A DNA stretch of 64,000 nt from Dolichospermum sp. DET69 (GTDB taxonomy: Bacteria; Cyanobacteriota; Cyanobacteriia; Cyanobacteriales; Nostocaceae). The notes under the pieces were generated by a model. It was not told the origin of the DNA and did not search any database. It was given only the letters and a program-made list of their open reading frames with translations. Below, one piece after another: positions 25,039-40,302 of the stretch. Position numbers and translations under genes: made by a program. Location of the stretch: positions 3,575,501 through 3,639,500 of the forward strand of contig CP070233.1 in assembly GCA_017355425.1 (NCBI GenBank). Direction: 5' to 3'. Every line of letters starts with the position of its first letter. The stretch's first letter is position 1.

Positions 25039-26152
25039 ATGGACGTATTAGAACTAAAACGCGAAATCGAAACATTGTCTAGCCGCCTGGGTAAAACCCA
25101 GGACTATCTTTGACGTACCTGCACTCAAAGCCAAAATTCACGACTTAGAGCAAATTTCCGCCCAAACAGAATTTTGGGAAGACCAAACCCAGGCACAAAA
25201 CACTCTACAAGAACTCAATGATCTAAAATCCCATTTAGATCAGTATTACAAGTGGCACAATAACTTAGATGATACCAGAGCAGTGGTTGAGCTATTGGAA
25301 CTAGAAACCGACACAGCACTTTTGCAAGAAGCGGAATCTACCATTACCAAACTCAATCATGATCTTGACCAATGGGAATTACAACAACTACTTTCCGGCA
25401 TTTACGACGATAAAGGCGCGGTTTTGACAATTAACGCCGGTGCTGGTGGTACAGACGCGCAAGACTGGGCATTTATGCTCATGCGAATGTATACCCGGTG
25501 GGGAGAAGATCATGGTTATAAAGTCACTTTAGCTGAAGAATCAGAAGGTGAAGAAGCCGGTATCAAATCCGCCACTCTCGAAATTACGGGACGTTACGCT
25601 TATGGTTACTTGCGTTCGGAAATGGGTACTCACCGTCTAGTGAGAATTTCTCCCTTCAATGCTAACGGAAAACGGCAAACCAGCTTTGCTGGAGTCGAAG
25701 TCATGCCACAAATAGATAACACTGTCAAGTTAGACATTCCAGACAAGGATTTAGAAATTACCACTACCCGTTCTGGGGGTAAGGGTGGGCAAAATGTCAA
25801 CAAGGTAGAAACCGCAGTCCGCATTGTGCATTTACCTACTGGTTTAGCAGTCCGTTGTACAGAAGAACGTTCCCAACTGCAAAACAAGGAAAAAGCTTTG
25901 GCACGTCTAAAAGCTAAGTTGTTAATCATTGCTAAAGAACAACGCGCCCAAGAAGTTGCCGAGATTCGCGGTGATATGGTGGAGGCTTCCTGGGGTAATC
26001 AAATCCGTAACTATGTATTTCACCCTTACCAAATGGTGAAAGATTTACGGACAAATATCGAAACCACAGCCATTATTGATGTGATGAATGGTGAACTGGA
26101 TATGTTCATTCAAGCCTATTTACGGCAAGAAAACCAGATAGTTGATGGGTAA
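25039..26152 (+). CDS. prfB: Peptide chain release factor 2, with programmed +1 frameshift
   Basis: RF2 recognises UGA and UAA stops. Translation begins at ATG 25,039; 24 codons lead to an in-frame TGA at 25,111-25,113 within CTTTGAC, the classical RF2 autoregulatory slip site. A +1 shift continues with GAC at 25,112 to the stop ending at 26,152, giving 370 residues. AGGA four to eight bases before the CTT can serve as the stimulatory Shine-Dalgarno sequence. The SPF anticodon tripeptide ([12 protein letters not shown]) and the GGQ catalytic motif ([11 protein letters not shown]) are both present. When RF2 is scarce the shift is favoured. A gene call starting at 25,283 would miss the first 81 residues. 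Confidence 0.95.
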
Positions 26153-26234
26153 TGGGGATTGGGGATTGGGTAATTAATTTTTGGTGTTGCTGATTTGAGA
26201 TATTCACCTGATTTTTAATGATATCAAACCCTTT

Positions 26235-26262
26235 GTAGAGATGTTCCATGGAACGTCTCTAC
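26235..26262. repeat. Palindrome GTAGAGATGTTCC/GGAACGTCTCTAC
   Basis: A 28-bp near-perfect palindrome 83 bases after prfB. It could end prfB transcription, but it lacks a U-tract and is a common type of dispersed cyanobacterial repeat. Confidence 0.6.
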
Positions 26263-26298
26263 ACCTAAATTCATGCTTGATTTCAGCAACTCAAATTA

Positions 26299-26431
26299 TT
26301 AATTGGAAATATTTTTATTCACTAATTCCAATACAGGTTTTGGTTTAAATTGTTCCGTCACATACTCCTTAAATACAAGTTGCAAGGTGTATTTACCTGC
26401 TTTTTTCTCAATTAAAGAATGTGAATTAGGG
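26299..26431 (-). pseudogene. Gene-end fragment behind the WYL regulator gene
   Basis: A minus-strand frame ending at TAA 26,299-26,301 reads IEKKAGKYTLQLVFKEYVTE and then EQFKPKPVLELVNKN, clearly protein-like. It has no start codon and overlaps the last codons of the WYL gene in the neighbouring frame. It may be the true C-terminus of that protein after a one-base shift, or the 3' stub of a lost gene. I cannot choose between these. Confidence 0.35.
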
Positions 26432-27631
26432 GATGGGATGAGTGCTATTTTCCTGAAAATAACGATAGAATAAAGCCTGTGCAGCCTGACAATGTTTTTC
26501 TACTAATTCAGATGGAGATAAAACTACTGCTTTATCCATGTAACGATAAACCCAGAGACTAAACTCATTTAAAGAACGTGGTGGTAATTTTATAATATAG
26601 TCTATAAATTGGTATTCTCCTATAGTTTTATCTATTTGTCCTAGGATAATTTGTTGGTTAAGATGACGAAGTTCACCTTCTAAAATAAATCTTGTAACTG
26701 GAGGAAAAAAACGTACTTTAACCTCAATAAAATCCAGATGACCATTTAATTCTAATTCTTGTTCTTTGACTTCACCTAAATATAAACCCCAACCATTTTC
26801 TATTAACTTATATGCTTGATCAAGACTTTTTTTCTGTTTATCTAATTTACGAGGTGTTATTTTAATAAACTCACAATAATTATTGAAACGATTTAAACGC
26901 CCTATTGCTAAATGCTGTGTTTCACAATATTCATATAGTAAATACCAAGCAATATCATAATAAATTAATTGTAAAGGAAAAACCTGAAAACGTCCTGTTC
27001 GATTAGAAGCATATAAATCTTGCGAACGAGATATTTCGATGGCTTGTCCATGACTAATCGCTTTTTCTAATAATGGCAATTGATGAAATAATGTATCTCG
27101 ATTTTCACCTTTTGCTGCCATTTCTGCGGGGTCAGTATGAACAATAGCCCGATTAAGATGCTGACGAATTGGGTAAAAAAAATTACCCTTGAGTTCCATA
27201 TCTAAGCCACGGAGTCTTTTACTAAGAGTTTCACAAATACGTCTAATTTGCGGATCACCTTGATATTGTGCTTGGGACACTAAAGCGTTAAATGCTACCT
27301 TTAATTCTGTGCTAGAAAGCGCACCAGTCCCAAGATAATATCCCCAACGATACATTCGACGATCAAGAATACCGTAATTTCTCAGGGTTTCTAAATCTTT
27401 TCGTAATGTAGAAACTGCTGGATATCCTGCTGGTAATTCTATATTTAATTCTGTGGCTAATTTTTGGAGATATTCTCTGACAGCACTAATTGCATCGTGG
27501 TGTTGATTACTATTGGAGTCCAGAAAATCAGGACTACCTATACCTGGATATTTCAACAAGGTAGTAATTAATATCAGTAATCGTTCAAAAGCTAAACGTT
27601 CTGTATAGGAATGACTAGGTTTTTTAGGCAT
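26426..27631 (-). CDS. WYL-domain CRISPR-associated transcriptional regulator (TIGR03985-like)
   Basis: A 401-residue protein with an N-terminal winged helix (AVSTLRKDLETLRNYGILDR at about 93-112) and a WYL domain around 180-260 (IEISRSQDLYAS, FQVFPLQLIYYDIAWYLLYEY). It matches in length and layout the cyanobacterial CRISPR-associated TIGR03985 family. WYL domains bind single-stranded nucleic acid or nucleotide ligands and tune repression of defence loci. It is transcribed away from csx18-cas1-cas2 with 162 bases between the starts, ideal for control of a shared promoter region. The stop at 26,426 may be affected by a frameshift. Confidence 0.8.
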   Translation of the reverse strand: MPKKPSHSYTERLAFERLLILITTLLKYPGIGSPDFLDSNSNQHHDAISAVREYLQKLATELNIELPAGYPAVSTLRKDLETLRNYGILDRRMYRWGYYLGTGALSSTELKVAFNALVSQAQYQGDPQIRRICETLSKRLRGLDMELKGNFFYPIRQHLNRAIVHTDPAEMAAKGENRDTLFHQLPLLEKAISHGQAIEISRSQDLYASNRTGRFQVFPLQLIYYDIAWYLLYEYCETQHLAIGRLNRFNNYCEFIKITPRKLDKQKKSLDQAYKLIENGWGLYLGEVKEQELELNGHLDFIEVKVRFFPPVTRFILEGELRHLNQQIILGQIDKTIGEYQFIDYIIKLPPRSLNEFSLWVYRYMDKAVVLSPSELVEKHCQAAQALFYRYFQENSTHPIP

Positions 27632-27793
27632 AATAAAAGAAAATATTGAAGTTTTTAGTAGCTATTGGCTATAACTCTTGTCAGGATTATCTTTGTGTAA
27701 GTAATTATCAATCTTTAGTTTATAGTCTTTTCCTAGCTTTTCATTAATTCTGAAGCTATGGTAATGAGTATCATTTAACCTAGCTTTTTCAAT

Positions 27794-28063
27794 ATGTATA
27801 TTTCTCGACGTTCTGCTACTGTCAGAAATGTTTCTGTATCTACTGTTAATGGTGGTATTACTTTAGTAATTTTGTTAATTGCTCCTTTGGGTTTAGCCGC
27901 AGTAATTATCAATACTTTATTAGTAACCTTTTCTACCTATATACTTTCTATTGCGGCAGACAGGGTAATGTTATGGTTGGAACCCGAACAAAAGGCAGAA
28001 TTAAGTGCTTCTGAAAGTGAACATCGTTCTCAAAAATCCAATTTACAACGTTGGTGGCGTTAA
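27794..28063 (+). CDS. csx18: Csx18-like small CRISPR-associated membrane protein
   Basis: An 89-residue protein. After a basic start (MYISRRSATVRNVSVS) come two hydrophobic stretches, GGITLVILLIAPLGLAAVII and TLLVTFSTYILSIAADRV, then a charged tail ending LQRWWR. This fits the small Csx18 family found next to cas1 in cyanobacterial type III loci; the assignment rests on remembered sequence style and position. Its stop overlaps the cas1 start as TAATG, so the two are translationally coupled. The function of Csx18 is unknown; a membrane role is inferred. Confidence 0.65.
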   Translation: MYISRRSATVRNVSVSTVNGGITLVILLIAPLGLAAVIINTLLVTFSTYILSIAADRVMLWLEPEQKAELSASESEHRSQKSNLQRWWR

Positions 28064-29052
28064 TGCAGACTCTTTATGTTTCTGAACAAAACTGTTATGT
28101 TTGCCTACAAAAAGAGAGTTTATTAGTTAAACAAGGTGATTCCGTATGCGTTGAAGTACAGTTACCTTTATTAGAGCAAATTCTGATTTTTGGTAAGTCG
28201 CAAGTAACCACCCAAGTAATTCGTGCTTGTTTATGGCGTGATATTCCCATTGCTTATTTATCACGCATGGGCTACTGCTATGGCAGGATTTTACCGATTT
28301 CTAGGGGATATAGACAATTATCACGTTATCAACAACAGTTATCCCCTATAGAGAAGTTAATTACTGCTAGGGCTATTATTAAAGGCAAGTTAAAAAATAG
28401 TAGGGTATTATTACGAAGACAGAATAAAAAAAGAGAGTCAGAACTTTTAGAAAAAGTTTTACAAAGTTTAGATTATTTAGCTGATCAAGCAGCACAGGCT
28501 GATACTTGTGAAAGATTAATGGGCTTTGAAGGTGCTGGTGCGGCTCAATATTTCGCGGCTTTTAGTGAATGTCTAACTAATCCTGATTTTGTGTTTTCTG
28601 GGCGGAGTCGTCGTCCTCCAGGCAATCCTGTGAATGCCATGTTAAGTTTTGGTTATCAAGTTCTTTGGAATCATTTATTATCATTGATTGAAATTCAGGG
28701 ATTAGATCCTTATTATGCTTGTTTACATCAGGCTAATGATGGTCATGCAGCTTTGGCTTCTGATTTAATTGAGGAGTTTCGCGCACCGTTAATAGATTCT
28801 TTGGTTATGTGGCTAATTAACCGCAAAATCGTTAGTGCTGGTGAGGATTTTGAATTTAAAAATGGTGGGTGTTATTTGAATAATTCAGGAAGGAAAAAGT
28901 TTTTAAGGGCATTTTTACAACGAATGACTGAGGAAATACAAACTAATGATGGAAAACAACCAAAGTGGGATTTATTAACTCAACAGGTCAGGGCTTTTAA
29001 ACAGTTTGTTTATAATCCTAGTCATCAATATCAGCCTTATCGAATTGATTGA
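28063..29052 (+). CDS. cas1: CRISPR adaptation nuclease Cas1
   Basis: A 329-residue Cas1, the integrase that with Cas2 inserts new spacers at the leader end of the array. Metal-binding catalytic residues are E156 (FEGAGAAQYF), H222 (CLHQANDGHAAL) and D234/E237 (SDLIEEFRAPLIDSL). The real start is ATG 28,063, which overlaps the csx18 stop; an upstream TTG at 28,051 would add four residues. All catalytic positions are intact, so adaptation should work. Confidence 0.95.
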   Translation: MQTLYVSEQNCYVCLQKESLLVKQGDSVCVEVQLPLLEQILIFGKSQVTTQVIRACLWRDIPIAYLSRMGYCYGRILPISRGYRQLSRYQQQLSPIEKLITARAIIKGKLKNSRVLLRRQNKKRESELLEKVLQSLDYLADQAAQADTCERLMGFEGAGAAQYFAAFSECLTNPDFVFSGRSRRPPGNPVNAMLSFGYQVLWNHLLSLIEIQGLDPYYACLHQANDGHAALASDLIEEFRAPLIDSLVMWLINRKIVSAGEDFEFKNGGCYLNNSGRKKFLRAFLQRMTEEIQTNDGKQPKWDLLTQQVRAFKQFVYNPSHQYQPYRID

Positions 29053-29072
29053 TTTTTCCTCATATTTATGTT

Positions 29073-29354
29073 ATGTTTTTGTATGTGATTGCTTATGATA
29101 TTCCTGATAATAAACGCCGTAAAAAAGTCGCCGATTTGTTAGAAGGGTATGGTCAACGTGTACAGTATTCTGTGTTTGAATGTAAATTAAATACGGAAAA
29201 ATATGATGATTTACGTCGTCGGTTAAGGAAGGTTTTGAAGTTAGAAGAGGATAATGTCAGATTTTATCCTTTGTCTCGACATACTCTGTCTCAGGTGGAA
29301 GCATGGGGGGTGGGAATACCTGTGATTGAACCGCCTAATTCGATTATTGTTTAG
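29073..29354 (+). CDS. cas2: CRISPR adaptation protein Cas2
   Basis: A 93-residue Cas2. The ferredoxin-like fold starts MFLYVIAYDIPD, with the conserved Asp at residue 9, followed by RRKKVADLLEGYGQRVQYSV and SVFECKL. ATG 29,073 gives the normal length; the earlier TTG 29,049 inside cas1 is unlikely. It lies 20 bases after cas1, and the CRISPR leader follows directly. Confidence 0.93.
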   Translation: MFLYVIAYDIPDNKRRKKVADLLEGYGQRVQYSVFECKLNTEKYDDLRRRLRKVLKLEEDNVRFYPLSRHTLSQVEAWGVGIPVIEPPNSIIV

Positions 29355-29561
29355 TTTTTTTTGATGGTAAATTGTGGCGTTGTCCGAAGGTCAGGTAAAA
29401 TGGCTGAAATGTTTATTTTTGGGTTACGAACTTCGGTCGCTTGCTGGGTAAAGGTTTTAGGCATTTTGATCTGTTGCTTAGAGGCTGTTTTACCACTTTT
29501 TTTCCTGACCTTCGGAAACTGTCTCTGGACTCCTTACACCATCAGGGTCTACAATACAGGG
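29355..29561 (+). promoter_or_regulatory. CRISPR leader with long-range inverted repeat
   Basis: About 207 bases between cas2 and the first repeat. A perfect 13-bp inverted repeat, TCCGAAGGTCAGG at 29,383-29,395 and CCTGACCTTCGGA at 29,504-29,516, brackets 108 bases containing T-rich stretches. The array promoter must lie here, though no strong -10 was identified. A 74-codon frame across it has no protein character. Confidence 0.7.
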
Positions 29562-31038
<1,477 letters not shown>

Positions 31039-31357
31039 TAGAATTGCAACTTGCGATCGCCACTTAGTAATTTAGTATCTATTCATATAAATACAAAACT
31101 TTTATCAGTATTAATAAATACAATACATTTGAACTAAAAAAGTTTAGCAAAAAAAGCTGTAGTTTAATACCTGCATAAATCAGAACAGATGTCAAAAACA
31201 AGAAAATATTTAGAATAAAATTCTTGTGGAGAGAAAAAGCTTACCAATAAAGCATTGTACGAATTATATAGAGAAATGTTGCAATATTATATATTTATAG
31301 ACAAATACTGAATTATGGCTATACAATGCGTATATCAATCATATAAGGAAATCACTA
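31039..31357. other. Intergenic region upstream of the cmr operon
   Basis: 319 AT-rich bases between the last repeat and cmr2. One HIP1 site near 31,053. No further repeats or degenerate repeats are seen, so the array truly ends at 31,038. The cmr promoter is expected here; several TATAAT-like words occur but none with a good -35. AAGGA at about 31,344 is the ribosome site for the GTG start of cmr2. Confidence 0.5.
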
Positions 31358-36514
<5,157 letters not shown>

Positions 36515-36528
36515 AGGAATATAAATTT

Positions 36529-37053
36529 ATGCCTCAACTAAACAGACCTAAGCAACCAAATCCAGCACTAAAAGTTACTGCAATACCTCCAACTCATTCT
36601 GAACCTATTAAATCTGAAAAATTGAAACCTGAAACTATTAAGAATGATAATAACTCTTCTTTAGTTTTACCAGAACAAATGAGTCTAACTGCCCATGAAC
36701 ATATTCAAAAATATTTACAAAAATTCAGAAAACAAAAGTTAGATAAAAACGATTTAACCGCCGTTTTAAGATTGTCTCAACATCTAAGAGTTTTTGGTTT
36801 ACTGTCTGCTGTTGGTTATCTAAATCAAGCTAATGCCCAAGGTGGAGAAGTAAGGGAACGTACTGTACCAGTGTGGGAATCATTACTAGGTCAGATGGTA
36901 GACAAAAATAACTCACCAACGAAAGAAGAACTGATGGCACAAATAGTAGACATAACGAAAGATAAGCCACAAGAATATATGCTGATGTGGCGGAAATCTT
37001 TGTTATTAGCTAATCACTGGAATTTTTGGGCTAGAGCCTATCAGGAGGACTAA
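36529..37053 (+). CDS. cmr5: Type III-B small subunit Cmr5 (Cas11)
   Basis: A 174-residue protein. After a Pro/Lys-rich N-terminal extension of about 50 residues, the helical Cmr5 core runs from about 55 to 174 (RLSQHLRVFGLLSAVGYLNQ and MLMWRKSLLLANHWNFWARA). It forms the inner filament of the effector complex. The extension is longer than usual for Cmr5. AGGAGG before the next gene lies in its last codons, and TAATG overlaps the downstream start by one base. Confidence 0.82.
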   Translation: MPQLNRPKQPNPALKVTAIPPTHSEPIKSEKLKPETIKNDNNSSLVLPEQMSLTAHEHIQKYLQKFRKQKLDKNDLTAVLRLSQHLRVFGLLSAVGYLNQANAQGGEVRERTVPVWESLLGQMVDKNNSPTKEELMAQIVDITKDKPQEYMLMWRKSLLLANHWNFWARAYQED

Positions 37054-38780
37054 TGTATACAGGAATCCAATTAATTAATTTACTAGAAAAACAGCATCAA
37101 AAGCGATCGCAATCTGGCCTATTTAAAAAAGACATTTTTACTATCCAGTGGCGTGCTAAAGTAGGTTCATTTCCCCATCCAGATGTAGAAACTATTGTTT
37201 CTGCTGGTGAACCTTGTGGTACATGGCGGCCAACTCACGGACGACCAGGAGATAAACGCAATGTTAGCGAAAATTGGGAGCAATTAAGATTTTTACCCCT
37301 TAATGGTTACATTCCAGGGGCTTCTATTCGAGGTTTGGTAAGAGCATGGGCAAAACAACGGCCAGAAATTTTACCAAGAATGTACGAGCTTTTGGGGTAT
37401 CAAGAAAATGATAAAATTAGTGCTGGGAAAATAGAATTTCTCGATGCTTGGCCAGAAACAGCAACTAAATTAAGTTTAGATATTGTTAATCCTCAACAGG
37501 AATTTCAGGTATATCATCAAAACCAAAGCAAACCATTATCTCTTTATACTTTAGGTAATGGTAAAGATACAATTCCTGTCATAGTTGCAATTAGAGGAAT
37601 ACCCGAAAAAGCTACAGATGAAGAAGTAACCGAAGTTTGGAATTGGGTACAACAAGCACTAGGTTTATATGGTATTGGTGGACGAACTGCGTCTGGTTAT
37701 GGAAGTCTCAAACTTCCCAATTCTGCACAAAAACTCACACCTGATCCCGATTATGCAGTTAAACAATTTGAATTTAGTCTTTACAGTCAAGGTAATGCAG
37801 GTCCACATACTCAAACAATGGAATTACGTCCTTCACATTGGCGGGGTTGGCTGCGTTCTTGGTTGATGCGTTTTTTCTTGGGAGTAATGTCTGAAAATAT
37901 GGCTAAATTGACTGTATCTGAACTCATGGGAGATATAAATGCAGGAGATGGTAATAGTCGCAAAGGTTGTGTACGTCTGCAAATAATTCAATCTAATACA
38001 CAGGGCGATCGCTCTGAGAATCAACCAAACTTTTATTTGTGGAAAGGTAAACTACAAATTAGCGCACCACAAGACATCCTTAATAAAATTATTTTGCCTA
38101 TCATTCGCTTTGCTGTCATGGTTGGGGGTGTTGGACGTGGATGGCGTAGACCATTACATATATTTTACATGAATAATGGTAGAGCAGCTTCCAGAGGAAC
38201 ATACTTAATTTTAAAGCACAAAGTTAAAAATAACACTACTAACCAATGGGATACTAAACCTTTTGGTTTACCTCTTGATACAACAGCTTGGATAAAAGCT
38301 TATAGTAACTGGTTGACAGCAGTAAAAAGTAATTGGAATGATAGATTATCGACTGAAAACCATAACATCACAGCAGAGGTTTTTTCCCCTACTACTTGTG
38401 CAATTTATGTAGTTCCAGGTCCCGATATAAATCCCATAAAAACTTCCTCCATAAAATGGGAACAAATAGATGATGCAGAAGTAACTCGTGGGGATGGAAT
38501 GTATTTAATTTATCATGAAAATCATCCACGCAATTATAAGCGTAATCAAGATTTAGGTGGTAGTGCTGGTAATAGTAGTGCTTACTGTTCTTGGGCAAGT
38601 ATTAAACGGGTAAATATTCCCAATAAAGACGAAGAAACCGACTGTCAAGAAATTGTTTGTTTATTTATGGGTGGACAAACACCAAATGCTAATCATGTGC
38701 GATCGCGTTTTCTCCGTGATTTAGGAAACATAAATGGTAATTTACATCTATTTGGTGTCGAACCTCCAGCAGAAATTTAA
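37053..38780 (+). CDS. Double-RAMP CRISPR protein: Cmr6-like domain fused to a Cmr1-like domain
   Basis: A 575-residue protein with two RAMP modules. The first (about 50-230) has LNGYIPGASIRGLVRAWA and the glycine loop GLYGIGGRTASGYGSL, as in Cmr6. The second (about 240-400) has ELRPSHWRGWLRSWLMRFF and MVGGVGRGWRRPLHI, as in Cmr1. A C-terminal region of about 170 residues has no clear match. It probably replaces separate Cmr1 and Cmr6 subunits at the 3' end of the crRNA; neither occurs separately here. Such proteins are labelled CRISPR RAMP (TIGR03986-like) in cyanobacteria, to my recollection. TAATG overlap with cmr5. Confidence 0.75.
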   Translation: MYTGIQLINLLEKQHQKRSQSGLFKKDIFTIQWRAKVGSFPHPDVETIVSAGEPCGTWRPTHGRPGDKRNVSENWEQLRFLPLNGYIPGASIRGLVRAWAKQRPEILPRMYELLGYQENDKISAGKIEFLDAWPETATKLSLDIVNPQQEFQVYHQNQSKPLSLYTLGNGKDTIPVIVAIRGIPEKATDEEVTEVWNWVQQALGLYGIGGRTASGYGSLKLPNSAQKLTPDPDYAVKQFEFSLYSQGNAGPHTQTMELRPSHWRGWLRSWLMRFFLGVMSENMAKLTVSELMGDINAGDGNSRKGCVRLQIIQSNTQGDRSENQPNFYLWKGKLQISAPQDILNKIILPIIRFAVMVGGVGRGWRRPLHIFYMNNGRAASRGTYLILKHKVKNNTTNQWDTKPFGLPLDTTAWIKAYSNWLTAVKSNWNDRLSTENHNITAEVFSPTTCAIYVVPGPDINPIKTSSIKWEQIDDAEVTRGDGMYLIYHENHPRNYKRNQDLGGSAGNSSAYCSWASIKRVNIPNKDEETDCQEIVCLFMGGQTPNANHVRSRFLRDLGNINGNLHLFGVEPPAEI

Positions 38781-38815
38781 CTAAATAAATACTACAAAAT
38801 ATAACTCGCTTAAAT

Positions 38816-40285
38816 ATGAAATCAGTTTTAATTGCCACAATCGGCACTAGAGATTTAATGTTTCAAATATCATCTGGTGCATGGTTCAATATTGGTAATG
38901 ATAGAGTCCAAAACGGAGAAATTATTGCTGAACAATTAGAAGTAATTTCTGATTTAGGCTTAAAGGATAATATAACTTTTCGTGACTTAACTAAATACCT
39001 ATTAGATAATATTGAAAAATATGTAGACAAGCTCCAACCACCAATTATTGGTAAACTATTTATTGAGGAAGCATCAAACATTGAAAAGGTTTATTTAATA
39101 GCTACTGATCAGAATGAAAAAGTAAAACAAAGAGAAAAAGATACCTTATATTCAGCCGCATTAATTAAAGAATGGATAATCCACAAATTTAGTCATCTTA
39201 CTGATGAAAATGTTACTATTATTCCGCTTGGTCAGGATGGTATTAACCCCTCTAATTTTGAGGATATGTTTAATTGGTGTCGAAAAATCTGGAAAAATAC
39301 AATTACTGTTAATAGAGATCAATCAGTTTGGGTATGTTTGAAAGGAGGAGTAGGACAAACTTCCGAAGCTGCCAGAATTTCAGGACTTAGTTTTTATGGT
39401 GATCGCATTCAGTTCTTTGAATTTAGAGAAAATCCAACTGCTAACCGTAATGGTATTCCCTCTGACTATACTGGTCCATTTTTAGGAACTAATTATCTTT
39501 GGGATAGAACTCAAAAACAGGCTTTACAATTATTAGAAAGCTATGATTATGCCGAAACATATAAATTACTAGAACCATATTTTCAACAATTCCCTAATAA
39601 ATTTGGAGCAATATCTAACTTATTAAAAGCTGGAATAGTTTGGAATCAAGGGGAATTTCAGCAGTTTTTATCAATAGCTAGAAATTCTACCAACATACCC
39701 AGAGTAGAAGGAAGATTATGGATGGCTTATGAACAAGCCTATTTAGGTGTAATTCGCCTTCAACAAAGAAATACCACAGAAGCAATGTTACACAGTTATA
39801 GAGCTATTGAAGGCTTATTATATTTGTGGGCTGCGGATTCTTTTCCTAATGATGTTGAGGAAAGAGAACAAGGATATCCATCAATTAAAAGTTCTATTTT
39901 GCAAAAATATCCATCATTAAGAAGACATTTTAATAATTCAGATGTTAATCTGCAAGGATGGTTATTAGAAGATTTATTAAATCTGGCTATTCCTGAAACC
40001 AGAAATCATATTGATTTTCAAACATTTTGGGATTCTGCTAAAAAGGCAAGAAATAGTTTTTCCCACCGTTTAGGCGGTTTGGCAGAACAAGATATTTTCA
40101 AAGCTTGGTCTCAAGATATAAAAAATCCAGATATCAAAAACTCAGAACAATGGGAAAAAAGAATTTTTAACTGCATTAATTTAGTCACAGGAAAACCTTT
40201 TAAGAATCTCTCACAAGCCAGCATTTTTCAAAAAATACACATCGAAGTTTATCAAAAAATAGAAAATACTGAAATAATTAATTAA
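38816..40285 (+). CDS. CARF-HEPN ribonuclease 1 (Csm6/Csx1-like)
   Basis: A 489-residue predicted cyclic-oligoadenylate-activated RNase. The N-terminus has the Rossmann-like CARF start SVLIATIGTRDL and the second ligand loop WVCLKGGVGQTSEAARISG near 170-190. A helical middle leads to a HEPN domain whose R-x4-H active site is RNSFSH at 412-417. Activated by messengers made by Cas10, it would degrade RNA non-specifically. It lies 35 bases after the fused RAMP gene and 17 before a second CARF-HEPN gene. The two share layout but little sequence. Confidence 0.8.
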   Translation: MKSVLIATIGTRDLMFQISSGAWFNIGNDRVQNGEIIAEQLEVISDLGLKDNITFRDLTKYLLDNIEKYVDKLQPPIIGKLFIEEASNIEKVYLIATDQNEKVKQREKDTLYSAALIKEWIIHKFSHLTDENVTIIPLGQDGINPSNFEDMFNWCRKIWKNTITVNRDQSVWVCLKGGVGQTSEAARISGLSFYGDRIQFFEFRENPTANRNGIPSDYTGPFLGTNYLWDRTQKQALQLLESYDYAETYKLLEPYFQQFPNKFGAISNLLKAGIVWNQGEFQQFLSIARNSTNIPRVEGRLWMAYEQAYLGVIRLQQRNTTEAMLHSYRAIEGLLYLWAADSFPNDVEEREQGYPSIKSSILQKYPSLRRHFNNSDVNLQGWLLEDLLNLAIPETRNHIDFQTFWDSAKKARNSFSHRLGGLAEQDIFKAWSQDIKNPDIKNSEQWEKRIFNCINLVTGKPFKNLSQASIFQKIHIEVYQKIENTEIIN

Positions 40286-40302
40286 AAATTAGTGTATATT
40301 TT

